Assembly (NCBI RefSeq): GCF_002223055.1
Contig: NZ_NKFL01000005.1
Span: forward strand, 248,001 to 312,000
DNA from: Burkholderia sp. HI2500
GTDB lineage: Bacteria; Pseudomonadota; Gammaproteobacteria; Burkholderiales; Burkholderiaceae
DNA length: 64,000 bases
Direction of reading: 5' to 3'
Positions within the stretch are counted from its first letter, which is position 1. Every line of letters begins with the position of its first letter. This document shows, piece by piece, positions 36,160 through 44,282 of this stretch. The notes under the pieces were generated by a model. It had not been told where the DNA came from. It did no database searches and saw only the letters and a program-made list of their open reading frames with translations. Made by a program: the position numbers and the translations under genes.

Positions 36160-36173
36160 CATGAGTCCCGTCG

Positions 36174-36851
36174 CTAAATCGTCACGACATCGAGGACGGT
36201 GTTCGTGGCCTCCTTGAAGTCGTAGGGCAGCATGCCGAGACGGCCATCGTCCGGTTGCCCGGCATCCGTGCCTTGTCCCGTCCGGTGCGAGGCAAGCCCC
36301 GCACCCGGGCGGATTGGATTCCGTGCCCCGGTGCCTCGCGAGGCACCGCGAACGCCGCGCCCGACATTCGTCAGGACTGCGTCGGAATCCATCGTACGAA
36401 CCAGACCGCGCGCCGCGACCTCATTGCTCGCGGCAACGCGCTGTTTCGTCGAATCGAAATGAAAGGGGACCGGCGACATCGGCACGCTGCCCGCATCGCC
36501 GGGCACCCGGGCCGGCCTGCGTCGATCGGCGCGCACGGTCGCTGTCACGCCACGACCGGCGGCCTGCTGTGCTGCAACCTGCGTGCCCGCTGCCTGGCCG
36601 TTCGCCAGGCCAAGCGCGTTGATTTCCTCGATCGCCAAACGTGCCCCGTTTTCCTTGTCCTTGCCCAATTGCGCGGTGCGGCACGCGAACGGTGCCGCAC
36701 GACCGGTTCCGGCGACGCGCACGCCGCTGGCCGGCGGTGCCGCGAACGCCGCAGCCTCCCTCCCCGCCTCGTCGTCGCTCTTTTTGCTGCAGCCGGCAAG
36801 CATTGCAACCGGTGCGGCGACGGACATGGCGTAAGCCAACTTCACATGCAT
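36174..36851 (-). pseudogene. livK: Decayed LivK-type branched-chain amino acid binding protein gene
   Basis: It still reads as one 225-codon frame, but the family is about 370-385 residues. The lipoprotein signal MHVKLAYAMSVAAPVAMLAGC and KKSDDEAG are intact. LGKDKENGARLAIEEINA matches the LivK first helix. LVRTMDSDAVL resembles the central RVVATD region, and YDFKEATNTVLDVVTI matches the C-terminus. Between these, recognisable blocks are lost or replaced by Arg/Pro/Gly-rich sequence, so the two-lobe fold cannot be complete. The position immediately upstream of livH is where livK normally lies. A ribosome site and an upstream TACAAT remain, and a terminator follows. A functional short protein is unlikely. 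Confidence 0.75.
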
Positions 36852-37065
36852 CGAGTGGTCTCCCGCGCCTTGCCAAAATCCGATTTCAAAGCCATTCAGG
36901 CCTGAAAACGGGCGCATTGTAACTCCATTTATAGGACGCCAATAATCCTGATTCGATGGGGTTTTCCTGCATTGCAACCAATTTTGAGAGACGCTTGGAA
37001 GCGCGCAGAGCAACCCGGTTGCACCATTGATCCGAATAATGGTTGCGATTGCGATTTCGACGGGC

Positions 37066-37093
37066 AAAAAAAAGCGCGCCGTCAGGCGCGCTT
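37066..37093 (-). terminator. ispH terminator
   Basis: A 9-bp stem AAGCGCGCC / GGCGCGCTT with a 4-base loop, followed on the minus strand by an eight-base T-run that begins inside the stem. It lies 28 bases past the ispH stop. Confidence 0.9.
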
Positions 37094-37120
37094 CGGTGTT
37101 CCGCGGGTGCGATGCGGCAA

Positions 37121-38101
37121 TCAGGCGGCGGGCGGCAGGTTCAACCCGCGCGGCAGCGGAAACGACACGTTTTCCTCGATGCCGTCGAGCGCGCGCACAT
37201 TGCGCACACCGAGTTCGCGCAGCCGTGCGATCACGGCCTGGGCGAGCACTTCGGGGGCCGACGCGCCGGCCGTCACGCCGATGCGACGCTTGCCTGCGAC
37301 CCATGCCGGATCGATCTGGTCGGGTGCATCGACCATGTACGCGTCCACGCCGCGCTTCTCGGCCACTTCACGCAGGCGGCTCGAATTCGAGCTGTTCGGG
37401 CTGCCGACGACGATCACGACATCGCACTGCGGCGCCATGAACTTCACGGCGTCCTGGCGGTTCTGCGTCGCGTAGCAGATGTCCTGCTTCTTCGGCTCGC
37501 GGATCTTCGGATACTTGGCCTTCAACGCGCCGATGATCTCGGCTGCATCGTCGACGGACAGCGTCGTCTGCGTGACGAGCGCGATGCGTTCGGGATCGGC
37601 GAGCTCGAGCTTCTGCACGTCCTCGACGCTCTCGACGAGATGCATGCCGCGCTCGACCTGCCCCATCGTGCCTTCGACTTCCGGATGGCCCTTGTGCCCG
37701 ATCATGACGATGTCGACGCCGTCCTGGCGCATCTTCGCCACTTCGACGTGCACCTTCGTGACGAGCGGGCAGGTTGCGTCGTAAATGCGCAACCCGCGCA
37801 CGTCGGCCTCGTCGCGCACGGCCTTCGACACGCCGTGCGCGCTGAAGATCACGGTATTGCCGGCCGGCACTTCCTCGAGTTCCTCGACGAAGATCGCGCC
37901 TTTCTTCTTCAGATCCTCGACCACGTACTTGTTGTGGACGATCTCGTGACGGACGTAGATCGGCGCACCGTGCATCGCGATGGCGCGCTCGACGATCTCG
38001 ATCGCGCGATCGACGCCCGCGCAGAAACCGCGCGGCTGGGCCAGCAGGATTTCGGCATCGGCGGCGACGGTCTGCCCGGACAGCGTATCGGTGGTGCTCA
38101 T
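37121..38101 (-). CDS. ispH: 4-hydroxy-3-methylbut-2-enyl diphosphate reductase
   Basis: A 326-residue 4Fe-4S enzyme for the last step of the MEP isoprenoid pathway, giving IPP and DMAPP. The three cluster cysteines are in [11 protein letters not shown] (Cys27), [12 protein letters not shown] and [26 protein letters not shown] and [11 protein letters not shown] are substrate-pocket motifs. The ATG complementary to 38099-38101 is chosen; the longer frame runs through fkpB. It follows fkpB by 2 bases, the usual fkpB-ispH pair. Length is normal for betaproteobacteria. Confidence 0.96.
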   Translation of the reverse strand: MSTTDTLSGQTVAADAEILLAQPRGFCAGVDRAIEIVERAIAMHGAPIYVRHEIVHNKYVVEDLKKKGAIFVEELEEVPAGNTVIFSAHGVSKAVRDEADVRGLRIYDATCPLVTKVHVEVAKMRQDGVDIVMIGHKGHPEVEGTMGQVERGMHLVESVEDVQKLELADPERIALVTQTTLSVDDAAEIIGALKAKYPKIREPKKQDICYATQNRQDAVKFMAPQCDVVIVVGSPNSSNSSRLREVAEKRGVDAYMVDAPDQIDPAWVAGKRRIGVTAGASAPEVLAQAVIARLRELGVRNVRALDGIEENVSFPLPRGLNLPPAA

Positions 38102-38103
38102 GA

Positions 38104-38559
38104 TTACAGGATTCCGATGATTTTCACTTCGAACGTGAGCGCTTGGCCCGCGAGCGGATGATTGAAGTCGAACAGTGCCGAGGTTTCGCTGACTTCCTTC
38201 AGCACCCCCGCGTATCGGCCGCCGTCCGGCGCGTTGAACTCGATCAGCTCGCCCGGCGTGAAATCGTCGCCGACCATCCCGTTCTCGCGCAGCGTCGACA
38301 GCGTCACGCGCTGGAGCATGTCGGGATTCCGGGGACCGAACCCCTGTTCGGGGGCTAGCTGAAAAGTCGAATGGTCGCCGACCCTGAGGCCGATCAGAAT
38401 CTGTTCCAGCGACGGCGCCAGTTGCCCCGCGCCGAGCAGCAGCGTGGCCGGCTTGTCGGTGAAGGTGTTGACGATATCGGCGCCGTCGGCGAGTGCCAGC
38501 CGGTAATGCAACGTGACGTGGGAACCGGGCTTCACTTCGGATAGATCGATGAGGCTCAT
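38104..38559 (-). CDS. fkpB: FKBP-type peptidyl-prolyl isomerase, FkpB/SlpA type
   Basis: A 151-residue SlpA-like FKBP with an inserted-in-flap domain. It has [19 protein letters not shown] at the start, [20 protein letters not shown] in the FKBP core, [16 protein letters not shown] leading into the IF domain, and the tail [20 protein letters not shown]. It acts in the cytosol as prolyl isomerase and chaperone. It is directly upstream of ispH, as in E. coli and many relatives. It is divergent from radC across 135 bp. Confidence 0.92.
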   Translation of the reverse strand: MSLIDLSEVKPGSHVTLHYRLALADGADIVNTFTDKPATLLLGAGQLAPSLEQILIGLRVGDHSTFQLAPEQGFGPRNPDMLQRVTLSTLRENGMVGDDFTPGELIEFNAPDGGRYAGVLKEVSETSALFDFNHPLAGQALTFEVKIIGIL

Positions 38560-38694
38560 GAATTACTCGTTCAGTCGGCGCCCGATACGGCCGAAAGGCC
38601 CGGCGCAAAACCAATATTGTAAGTCACCTGAGCGCGCAAGGCGGAAAGTGCGACGACGTCGCGCACACTGCCCGCCGCCAATGGAGTTTCAAGT

Positions 38695-39480
38695 ATGCTG
38701 TCACCCTGCCCAGCCTTGCCGCCAGTCGAATGCCGCGACAGCACCGATCTGCCGGCCGATCTGCCGGCCGATCCGCCCGGCCGCGTCATCCCGATCCACC
38801 GGCGCAAGCACCGCCTGCGCGGCTGGCGGCCCGAGCGGCCACGCGAGCGACTGCTGGAGCGCGGGCCGGCGGCGCTGACCGACGACGAACTGGTCGCCCT
38901 GCTGCTCGGCACGGGCAAGCCCGGGCACGACGTGTTCACCACCGCCCGCGCCCTGGTCAAGCAGTTCAAGTCGTTGCACGGGTTGCTCGAGGCGACCACC
39001 GACGATTTCGAGGCACACCCCGGCATCGGCCCCGCGCGCGCCGCGCGGCTGGTCGCCGTCATCGAGATCGCGCGTCGCATGCTGAAGGAGAAAGCGCACG
39101 AGAAGCAGCCGATCGATTCGCCCGGCGCGGTCGAGGACTATCTGCGGCTGAAGATCGGCGCGCGTCCGTACGAAGTGTTCGCCGCGGTCTACCTCGACGC
39201 GCGCCACAGCCTGATCGACATGGAGGAAATCACGCGCGGCTCGCTGACGCGCATGGCCGTCTACCCGCGCGAGATCGTGCGCCGCGCGATCGCATACAAC
39301 GCTGCGGCACTGATCGTTGCCCATAACCATCCGTCGGGCGCGGTGCAGCCGAGCGCGGAAGATCGCCGCCTGACCCGCGTGCTGCACGACGCGCTCGCGC
39401 TCGTCGATGTCAGGCTGCTCGATCACGTCGTGATCGGCACCAGTGATACTTTTTCGTTCGCACGGGCCGGTTGGATGTAG
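38695..39480 (+). CDS. radC: RadC family JAB/MPN-domain protein
   Basis: A 261-residue RadC/YicR protein. The N-terminal helix-hairpin-helix region (about residues 85-125) has [20 protein letters not shown], and the C-terminal JAMM-like metal site [14 protein letters not shown] is intact. The first 35 residues are Pro/Arg-rich and carry a duplicated LPAD motif coded by a perfect 12-base tandem repeat (38746-38769). A later start is possible, but none is clearly better. Despite the name, RadC has no proven DNA-repair role. It is followed by rpmB with its own promoter. Confidence 0.9.
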   Translation: MLSPCPALPPVECRDSTDLPADLPADPPGRVIPIHRRKHRLRGWRPERPRERLLERGPAALTDDELVALLLGTGKPGHDVFTTARALVKQFKSLHGLLEATTDDFEAHPGIGPARAARLVAVIEIARRMLKEKAHEKQPIDSPGAVEDYLRLKIGARPYEVFAAVYLDARHSLIDMEEITRGSLTRMAVYPREIVRRAIAYNAAALIVAHNHPSGAVQPSAEDRRLTRVLHDALALVDVRLLDHVVIGTSDTFSFARAGWM

Positions 39481-39534
39481 ACTGTGCGGTTGCGGCCCGC
39501 CCAACGGCGCCGCAACGGTGATGCGAAATTAGGT

Positions 39535-39564
39535 TTGATTTTTCTGAACTTTTTCTGCTAGAAT
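39535..39564 (+). promoter_or_regulatory. Sigma70 promoter of rpmB-rpmG
   Basis: TTGATT (39535-39540), 18-base spacer, TAGAAT (39559-39564), in a locally AT-rich patch. It implies a 5' leader of about 145 bases before rpmB, long enough for autoregulation by a ribosomal protein, though no structure is asserted. Confidence 0.7.
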
Positions 39565-39717
39565 CGCCGTCTGTCTTTTTTCCAACCAGTTCTAGCCATC
39601 GAAGGGCCTTGTCTGTAAGGGCTTCGGCGTTCTGAGTGCAGCCATGGATCACGTGGCGGTACGATGGAACCTTCATCGGCGATCGAACCCCGAATTTAGC
39701 GTATTAGGAGTGCTCTC

Positions 39718-39951
39718 ATGGCACGCGTATGCCAAGTAACTGGGAAAGCGCCGATGAGCGGCAACAACGTTTCCCACGCCAACAACAAGACGAAGCGCCG
39801 CTTCCTGCCGAACCTGCAAAACCGCCGGTTCTGGGTAGAGAGCGAAAACCGCTGGGTGCGCCTGCGCGTCTCGAACGCCGGCCTGCGCCTGATCGACAAG
39901 AACGGCATCGATTCCGTGCTCGCTGACCTGCGCGCACGCGGCGAAGCCTAA
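39718..39951 (+). CDS. rpmB: Ribosomal protein bL28
   Basis: A 77-residue bL28 of the large subunit. It has [20 protein letters not shown], then [12 protein letters not shown] and [29 protein letters not shown], typical of the proteobacterial zinc-free-looking form (only one Cys). It is the first gene of rpmB-rpmG, with an AGGAG-type ribosome site. The preceding leader starts at the 39535 promoter. Confidence 0.98.
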
Positions 39952-39968
39952 GCCCAAGGAGCACAATC

Positions 39969-40136
39969 ATGGCAAAAGGCGCACGCGACAAGATCAAGCT
40001 CGAGTCGACCGCTGGTACGGGTCACTTCTACACGACCACGAAGAACAAGCGCAACATGCCGGAAAAGATGGCGATCAAGAAGTTCGATCCCGTCGTCCGC
40101 AAGCATGTGGAATACAAAGAAACCAAGATCAAGTAA
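39969..40136 (+). CDS. rpmG: Ribosomal protein bL33
   Basis: A 55-residue bL33 starting [20 protein letters not shown], with [20 protein letters not shown] and the tail VEYKETKIK. It is the Cys-free form without a zinc ribbon. It lies 17 bases after rpmB with an AAGGAGC ribosome site, in the conserved rpmB-rpmG operon. A strong terminator follows. Confidence 0.97.
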   Translation: MAKGARDKIKLESTAGTGHFYTTTKNKRNMPEKMAIKKFDPVVRKHVEYKETKIK

Positions 40137-40167
40137 TCTCCGGTTTCTGCTAGCCTGACGGCGACCG

Positions 40168-40197
40168 AAAAGCCCCGCACATGCGGGGCTTTTTGTT
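40168..40197 (+). terminator. rpmB-rpmG terminator
   Basis: A stem of at least 8 bp (AGCCCCGC / GCGGGGCT), extendable by A-T pairs, with loop ACAT and a TTTTGTTTT tail, 32 bases past rpmG. Confidence 0.92.
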
Positions 40198-40296
40198 TTG
40201 CGCGCACGCTCCGGCGCGACGCGGTATGCTCTCCCCTTTCCGCGGCCACGGCTGCCGGAACGCACAAGATCAAAAGCGTAACGATGGAGATGCAGC

Positions 40297-41883
40297 ATGA
40301 AATTCGACGTGGCGATCGTCGGCAGCGGCCTGGCAGGGCTGTCGGTCGCACTCAACCTGGCCAGCACGCGACGTGTCGCGCTGATCGCGAAACGGTCGAT
40401 GATGGAGGGCGCGAGCGATAACGCGCAAGGCGGCATCGCGGCAGTCCTCGATTCGGCGGACAGCATCGAGAACCACGTCGACGACACGCTGGTCGCCGGT
40501 GGCGGCTTGTGCGACGAAGGCGCGACGCGCTATATCGTCGAGCACGGCCGCGAAGCGATCGAATGGCTGATCTCGCAGGGCGTGCCGTTCACGAAGGACG
40601 ACGCGGCCGAGCTCGGCTTCCACCTCACGCGCGAAGGCGGCCACAGCCACCGCCGGATCATCCACGCGGCCGACGCGACCGGCCATGCGGTGCTCGCCAC
40701 GCTGTCGGCCCGTGCACGCCAGCATCCGAACATCACGTTCTTCGAAAACCACCACGCGATCGACCTGATCACGTCGGACCGGCTCGGCCTGCCCGGCCGC
40801 CGCTGTCACGGCCTGTACGCGCTCGACGTCGACAACGACCGCACGATCACGATCGAGGCGCCGCATACGGTGCTCGCAACGGGCGGCGCCGGCAAGGTCT
40901 ACCTGTACACGACGAACCCCGACACCGCGACCGGCGACGGCATCGCGATGGCGTGGCGCGCAGGTTGCCGCGTGTCGAACATGGAATTCATCCAGTTCCA
41001 CCCGACCTGCCTGTTCCATCCGTATGCGAAGTCGTTCCTGATTTCGGAAGCCGTGCGCGGCGAAGGCGGCCTGCTGAAGCTGCCCGACGGCACGCGCTTC
41101 ATGCCCGCGCACGATCCGCGCGCCGAACTCGCGCCGCGCGACATCGTCGCGCGCGCGATCGACTTCGAGATCAAGAAGCGCGGGATCGACTGCGTGTATC
41201 TCGACATCAGCCACCAGCCGGAAGCGTTCCTGCGCGAACACTTCCCGACGATCCACGCGCGCTGCCTCGAATTCGGCATCGACATCGCGAAAGAGCCGAT
41301 TCCCGTCGTGCCGGCCGCACACTACACGTGCGGCGGCGTCGTCACCGACCTCGCCGGGCGCACCGATCTCGCGGGCCTGTATGCGGTCGGCGAAACGTCG
41401 TACACGGGGCTCCACGGCGCGAACCGGCTCGCGAGCAACTCGCTGCTCGAATGCCTCGTGATCGGCCGCGCGGCGGCCGAGGCGATCGAAGCGGCCGGCT
41501 TCGATGCCGAAACGCCGGCCACGCTGCCCGCGTGGGACGAAAGCCGCGTGTCGGATGCGGACGAGGAAGTCGTCGTCGCGCACAACTGGGACGAGCTGCG
41601 CCGCCTGATGTGGAACTACGTCGGCATCGTGCGTACCGACAAGCGCCTCGAACGCGCGAAGCACCGGCTGTCGCTGCTGCGCGACGAGATCCAGGAGTAC
41701 TACGCGAACTTCCGCGTGACGCGCGACCTGCTCGAACTGCGCAACCTCGTCGACGTGGCGACGCTGATCGTGAAGAGCGCGCACTCGCGCCGCGAAAGCC
41801 GCGGGCTCCACTACAGCCGCGACTGGCCGAACTCGCTGCCGAAGGCGCTGCCGAGCGTGCTCACGCCGCGCGCGCGTCGCTGA
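40297..41883 (+). CDS. nadB: L-aspartate oxidase
   Basis: A 528-residue FAD enzyme that oxidises aspartate to iminoaspartate for NAD synthesis. It has the dinucleotide motif [14 protein letters not shown] (8-21), the SQGGIAA-like [32 protein letters not shown] at the active site, and the flavin C-terminal [19 protein letters not shown]. The C-terminal helical domain ends with [15 protein letters not shown]. Length is normal. Convergent nadC-nadA lie downstream beyond a shared terminator, so all three de novo quinolinate/NaMN genes are here. Confidence 0.96.
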   Translation: MKFDVAIVGSGLAGLSVALNLASTRRVALIAKRSMMEGASDNAQGGIAAVLDSADSIENHVDDTLVAGGGLCDEGATRYIVEHGREAIEWLISQGVPFTKDDAAELGFHLTREGGHSHRRIIHAADATGHAVLATLSARARQHPNITFFENHHAIDLITSDRLGLPGRRCHGLYALDVDNDRTITIEAPHTVLATGGAGKVYLYTTNPDTATGDGIAMAWRAGCRVSNMEFIQFHPTCLFHPYAKSFLISEAVRGEGGLLKLPDGTRFMPAHDPRAELAPRDIVARAIDFEIKKRGIDCVYLDISHQPEAFLREHFPTIHARCLEFGIDIAKEPIPVVPAAHYTCGGVVTDLAGRTDLAGLYAVGETSYTGLHGANRLASNSLLECLVIGRAAAEAIEAAGFDAETPATLPAWDESRVSDADEEVVVAHNWDELRRLMWNYVGIVRTDKRLERAKHRLSLLRDEIQEYYANFRVTRDLLELRNLVDVATLIVKSAHSRRESRGLHYSRDWPNSLPKALPSVLTPRARR

Positions 41884-41916
41884 GCGGCGCGCCCTTCCCG
41901 GCTGCGGCCGCACAGG

Positions 41917-41954
41917 AAAAAAGCCGTTGGCGTTTGCGCGCCAACGGCTTTTTT
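41917..41954. terminator. Bidirectional terminator between nadB and nadC
   Basis: A 16-bp perfect stem (AAAAAAGCCGTTGGCG and its complement) with a 6-base loop, giving a T-run on both strands between convergent genes. Confidence 0.95.
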
Positions 41955-41974
41955 GTCTGATCGAAGGCGTTCGG

Positions 41975-42940
41975 TCAGTCGACGATCCGCATCGAATAGT
42001 CCGTCGCGCGCACGTCCTTCGTCAGCGCGCCGATCGAGATGCGATCGACCCCCGTTTCCGCGAACGCACGCACCGTATCGAAATTGACGCCGCCCGACAC
42101 TTCGAGCACGGCCTTGCCGTTCGCCACGCGCACCGCTTCACGCATCATGTCGAGCGTGAAGTTGTCGAGCAGCACTGACTGCGCGCGATGTGCGAGCGCC
42201 GTATCGAGTTGTGCAAGCGTCTCGACTTCGACCTGCACGGGCACACCCGACTCCAGCGCAAATGCCGCGTCGAGCGCCTCGCCGACACCGCCTGCCGCCG
42301 CGATGTGGTTTTCCTTGATCAGGATGCCGTCATACAGCGCGAGACGCTGGTTCTCGCCGCCGCCGACGCGCACCGCATACTTTTGCGCGAGCCGCAGGCC
42401 CGGCAGCGTCTTGCGCGTATCGAGGATCTTCGCGCGCGTGCCTTCGACGCGATCGACGTAACGACGCGTCGCGGTCGCGACGCCCGACAGCAGTTGCAGG
42501 AAGTTCAGCCCGTTGCGCTCGGCCGTCAGCAGCGCGCGCGCCGGCCCTTCGAGTTCGCAGACGGTCGAATCGGGCGACATACGATCGCCTTCGCGATAAC
42601 GCCACTGCACGACGATCGCCGGGTCGATCCGGGCAATCACGGCCTCGAACCACGGCACGCCGCACAGCACGGCTTCCTCGCGCACGATGATGCGAGCACG
42701 GCGACGTTCGCCGGCCGGTACGAGCCGCCCGGTCTGGTCGCCGGTGCCGACGTCTTCCGCGATCGCATCGGCCACATTGCGCGCGATCGCATCGTCGAAT
42801 GCCGCGCCGTACTGCTCGCGGACGATGTTGAAGAGCGGGGATACTGCGGAACTCGCGCCGCCTTCCGCTGGGCCGCCCCCAAGGAAGGTGGCCGCCCCCT
42901 CGGGGGGCAGTGAACGAATGTGAGCGTGGGGGCTATTCAT
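41975..42940 (-). CDS. nadC: Quinolinate phosphoribosyltransferase
   Basis: A 321-residue enzyme that converts quinolinate and PRPP to nicotinate mononucleotide. It has LAEDVGTGD-like IAEDVGTGDQTG, LTAERNGLNFLQLLSGVAT, ILDTRKTLPGLRLAQKYAVRVGGGENQRLALYDGILIKENHI and LEVSGGVN. The enzyme core begins near residue 34 (SPLFNIVREQYG). The first 32 residues (from ATG at 42940) are encoded by a Pro/Gly-rich palindromic repeat, making it about 30 residues longer than usual. No ATG or GTG is available at the expected core start (the codon is GTA). The start overlaps the nadA stop (TAATG), so translation is coupled. Confidence 0.92.
   Translation of the reverse strand: MNSPHAHIRSLPPEGAATFLGGGPAEGGASSAVSPLFNIVREQYGAAFDDAIARNVADAIAEDVGTGDQTGRLVPAGERRRARIIVREEAVLCGVPWFEAVIARIDPAIVVQWRYREGDRMSPDSTVCELEGPARALLTAERNGLNFLQLLSGVATATRRYVDRVEGTRAKILDTRKTLPGLRLAQKYAVRVGGGENQRLALYDGILIKENHIAAAGGVGEALDAAFALESGVPVQVEVETLAQLDTALAHRAQSVLLDNFTLDMMREAVRVANGKAVLEVSGGVNFDTVRAFAETGVDRISIGALTKDVRATDYSMRIVD
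42861..42934. repeat. GC-rich palindromic intergenic-type repeat, inside nadC
   Basis: It is composed of CCTTCC ... GGAAGG (42861-42866 / 42883-42888), then GCCCCC-TCG-GGGGGC (42894-42908), then GTGAACGAATGTGAGCGTGG and GGGCT. I recognise this order as a common Burkholderiales intergenic element, from memory. Here it is read through as the nadC N-terminus. Its last bases (42925-42934) pair with the nadA 3' end. Confidence 0.6.
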
Positions 42941-42955
42941 TACGCAGCCCCCACG
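42925..42955 (-). promoter_or_regulatory. Hairpin enclosing the nadA stop / nadC start
   Basis: A perfect 10-bp inverted repeat (CGTGGGGGCT on the minus strand at 42955-42946, partner at 42934-42925) with an 11-base loop that contains the overlapping TAATG of nadA stop and nadC start. The G-run serving as nadC ribosome site is in the 5' arm, so ribosomes finishing nadA would have to open it. Confidence 0.6.
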
Positions 42956-44082
42956 TTCGCGAACAGTTGCTGGTCACGCTGCAGATCGCCGCTCGCCTGC
43001 ACGCGCTTCTTGTGCGCGGCTGCGAAATCGAGCATCCGGTCGATCGGCAGGCGTGCGCGCTCGCCGATCGCGGGATCGACGAAGATCTCGTTGTGACCGC
43101 GTTCGAGCACGTCGGCCAGGTTCGCGAGGCCGTTCATCGCCATCCACGGGCAGTGCGCGCAGCTCTTGCAGGTGGCGCTGTTGCCGGCGGTCGGCGCGGC
43201 GATGAAGGTCTTGCCGGGCGCCGCAAGCTGCATCTTATGCAGGATGCCGAGATCGGTCGCGACGATGAAGTGCGTCGCGTCGAGCTTGACCGCTGCGTCG
43301 ATCAACTGCGTGGTCGAGCCGACCACATCGGCCTGCGCGACGACGTTTTCCGGCGATTCCGGGTGGACGAGCACCTTCGCGTCCGGATACTCGGCGCGCA
43401 GCAGGTCGAGTTCGATGCCCTTGAATTCGTCGTGAACGAGGCACGAGCCTTGCCACAGCAGCATGTCCGCGCCGGTTTTCTTCTGGATGTAGCTGCCGAG
43501 ATGGCGATCCGGCGCCCAGATGATCTTCTCGCCGCGCGCGTGCAGGTCGGCCACGATCTCGAGGCCGATCGACGACGTGACCATCCAGTCCGCGCGCGCC
43601 TTCACGGCGGCGCTGGTATTCGCGTAGACGACGACGGTACGGTCGGGATGCGCATCGCAGAACGCCGAGAATTCGTCGACGGGGCAGCCGAGGTCGAGCG
43701 AGCAGGTCGCGTCGAGATCGGGCATCAGGATGCGTTTGTTCGGGCTCAGGATCTTCGCGGTTTCGCCCATGAAGCGCACGCCGGCGACGACCAGCGTCTG
43801 CGCGTCGTGGTCACGGCCGAAGCGGGCCATTTCGAGCGAATCGGCGACACAGCCGCCGGTTTCGTCGGCGAGTTCCTGCAACTCGGCGTCGACGTAGTAG
43901 TGCGCGACCAGCACGGCCTTTTCACGCACGAGCAATGCCTTGATGCGCGCTTTCAGCGCGGCCCGCTCTTCGGCGGACGGTGCATCGGGCACCTTGGCCC
44001 ATGCCTGCCCCACACCGCACACGGTCCCTGCTGCAACGGGCCGGTCGTACTCGACGGGTTTGATCGTCGATTGCATCTCCAT
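42940..44082 (-). CDS. nadA: Quinolinate synthase
   Basis: A 380-residue 4Fe-4S enzyme that condenses iminoaspartate with DHAP to quinolinate. It has [62 protein letters not shown] and the cluster-binding tail [13 protein letters not shown], with cysteines also in DATCSL. A start at Met3 (MQSTIKP) is equally possible. It is upstream of nadC, with TAATG overlap. The genes are expected to be controlled with nadB, although no shared regulator is seen. Confidence 0.96.
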   Translation of the reverse strand: MEMQSTIKPVEYDRPVAAGTVCGVGQAWAKVPDAPSAEERAALKARIKALLVREKAVLVAHYYVDAELQELADETGGCVADSLEMARFGRDHDAQTLVVAGVRFMGETAKILSPNKRILMPDLDATCSLDLGCPVDEFSAFCDAHPDRTVVVYANTSAAVKARADWMVTSSIGLEIVADLHARGEKIIWAPDRHLGSYIQKKTGADMLLWQGSCLVHDEFKGIELDLLRAEYPDAKVLVHPESPENVVAQADVVGSTTQLIDAAVKLDATHFIVATDLGILHKMQLAAPGKTFIAAPTAGNSATCKSCAHCPWMAMNGLANLADVLERGHNEIFVDPAIGERARLPIDRMLDFAAAHKKRVQASGDLQRDQQLFANVGAA

Positions 44083-44226
44083 ATCTCCTGTCGACCCGAG
44101 TTAGCGCTTTAGCGCCAACTCCGATCCCATCCCCTGCGTTCGCCCCGGAGCAACACTTCCACGTTGCCCCAAGCCTCATACCAATCCGGCCCTGCCGACC
44201 ACCATTCAAAAACCGGCGGACCAAAT

Positions 44227-44253
44227 AAAAAACCCCGCCAACGCGGGGTTTTT
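44227..44253. terminator. Desaturase terminator (both directions possible)
   Basis: An 8-bp stem AACCCCGC / GCGGGGTT with loop CAAC, flanked by A-run and T-run. It lies just past the desaturase stop on the minus strand. Confidence 0.88.
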
Positions 44254-44282
44254 GACGTCCTTAGATTCTAATCGATTTCGAA

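Noticed and set aside
36255..36905. Plus-strand frame (216 codons) across the livK remnant
   Set aside because: The minus-strand frame has a lipoprotein signal and LivK blocks; the plus-strand product has none.
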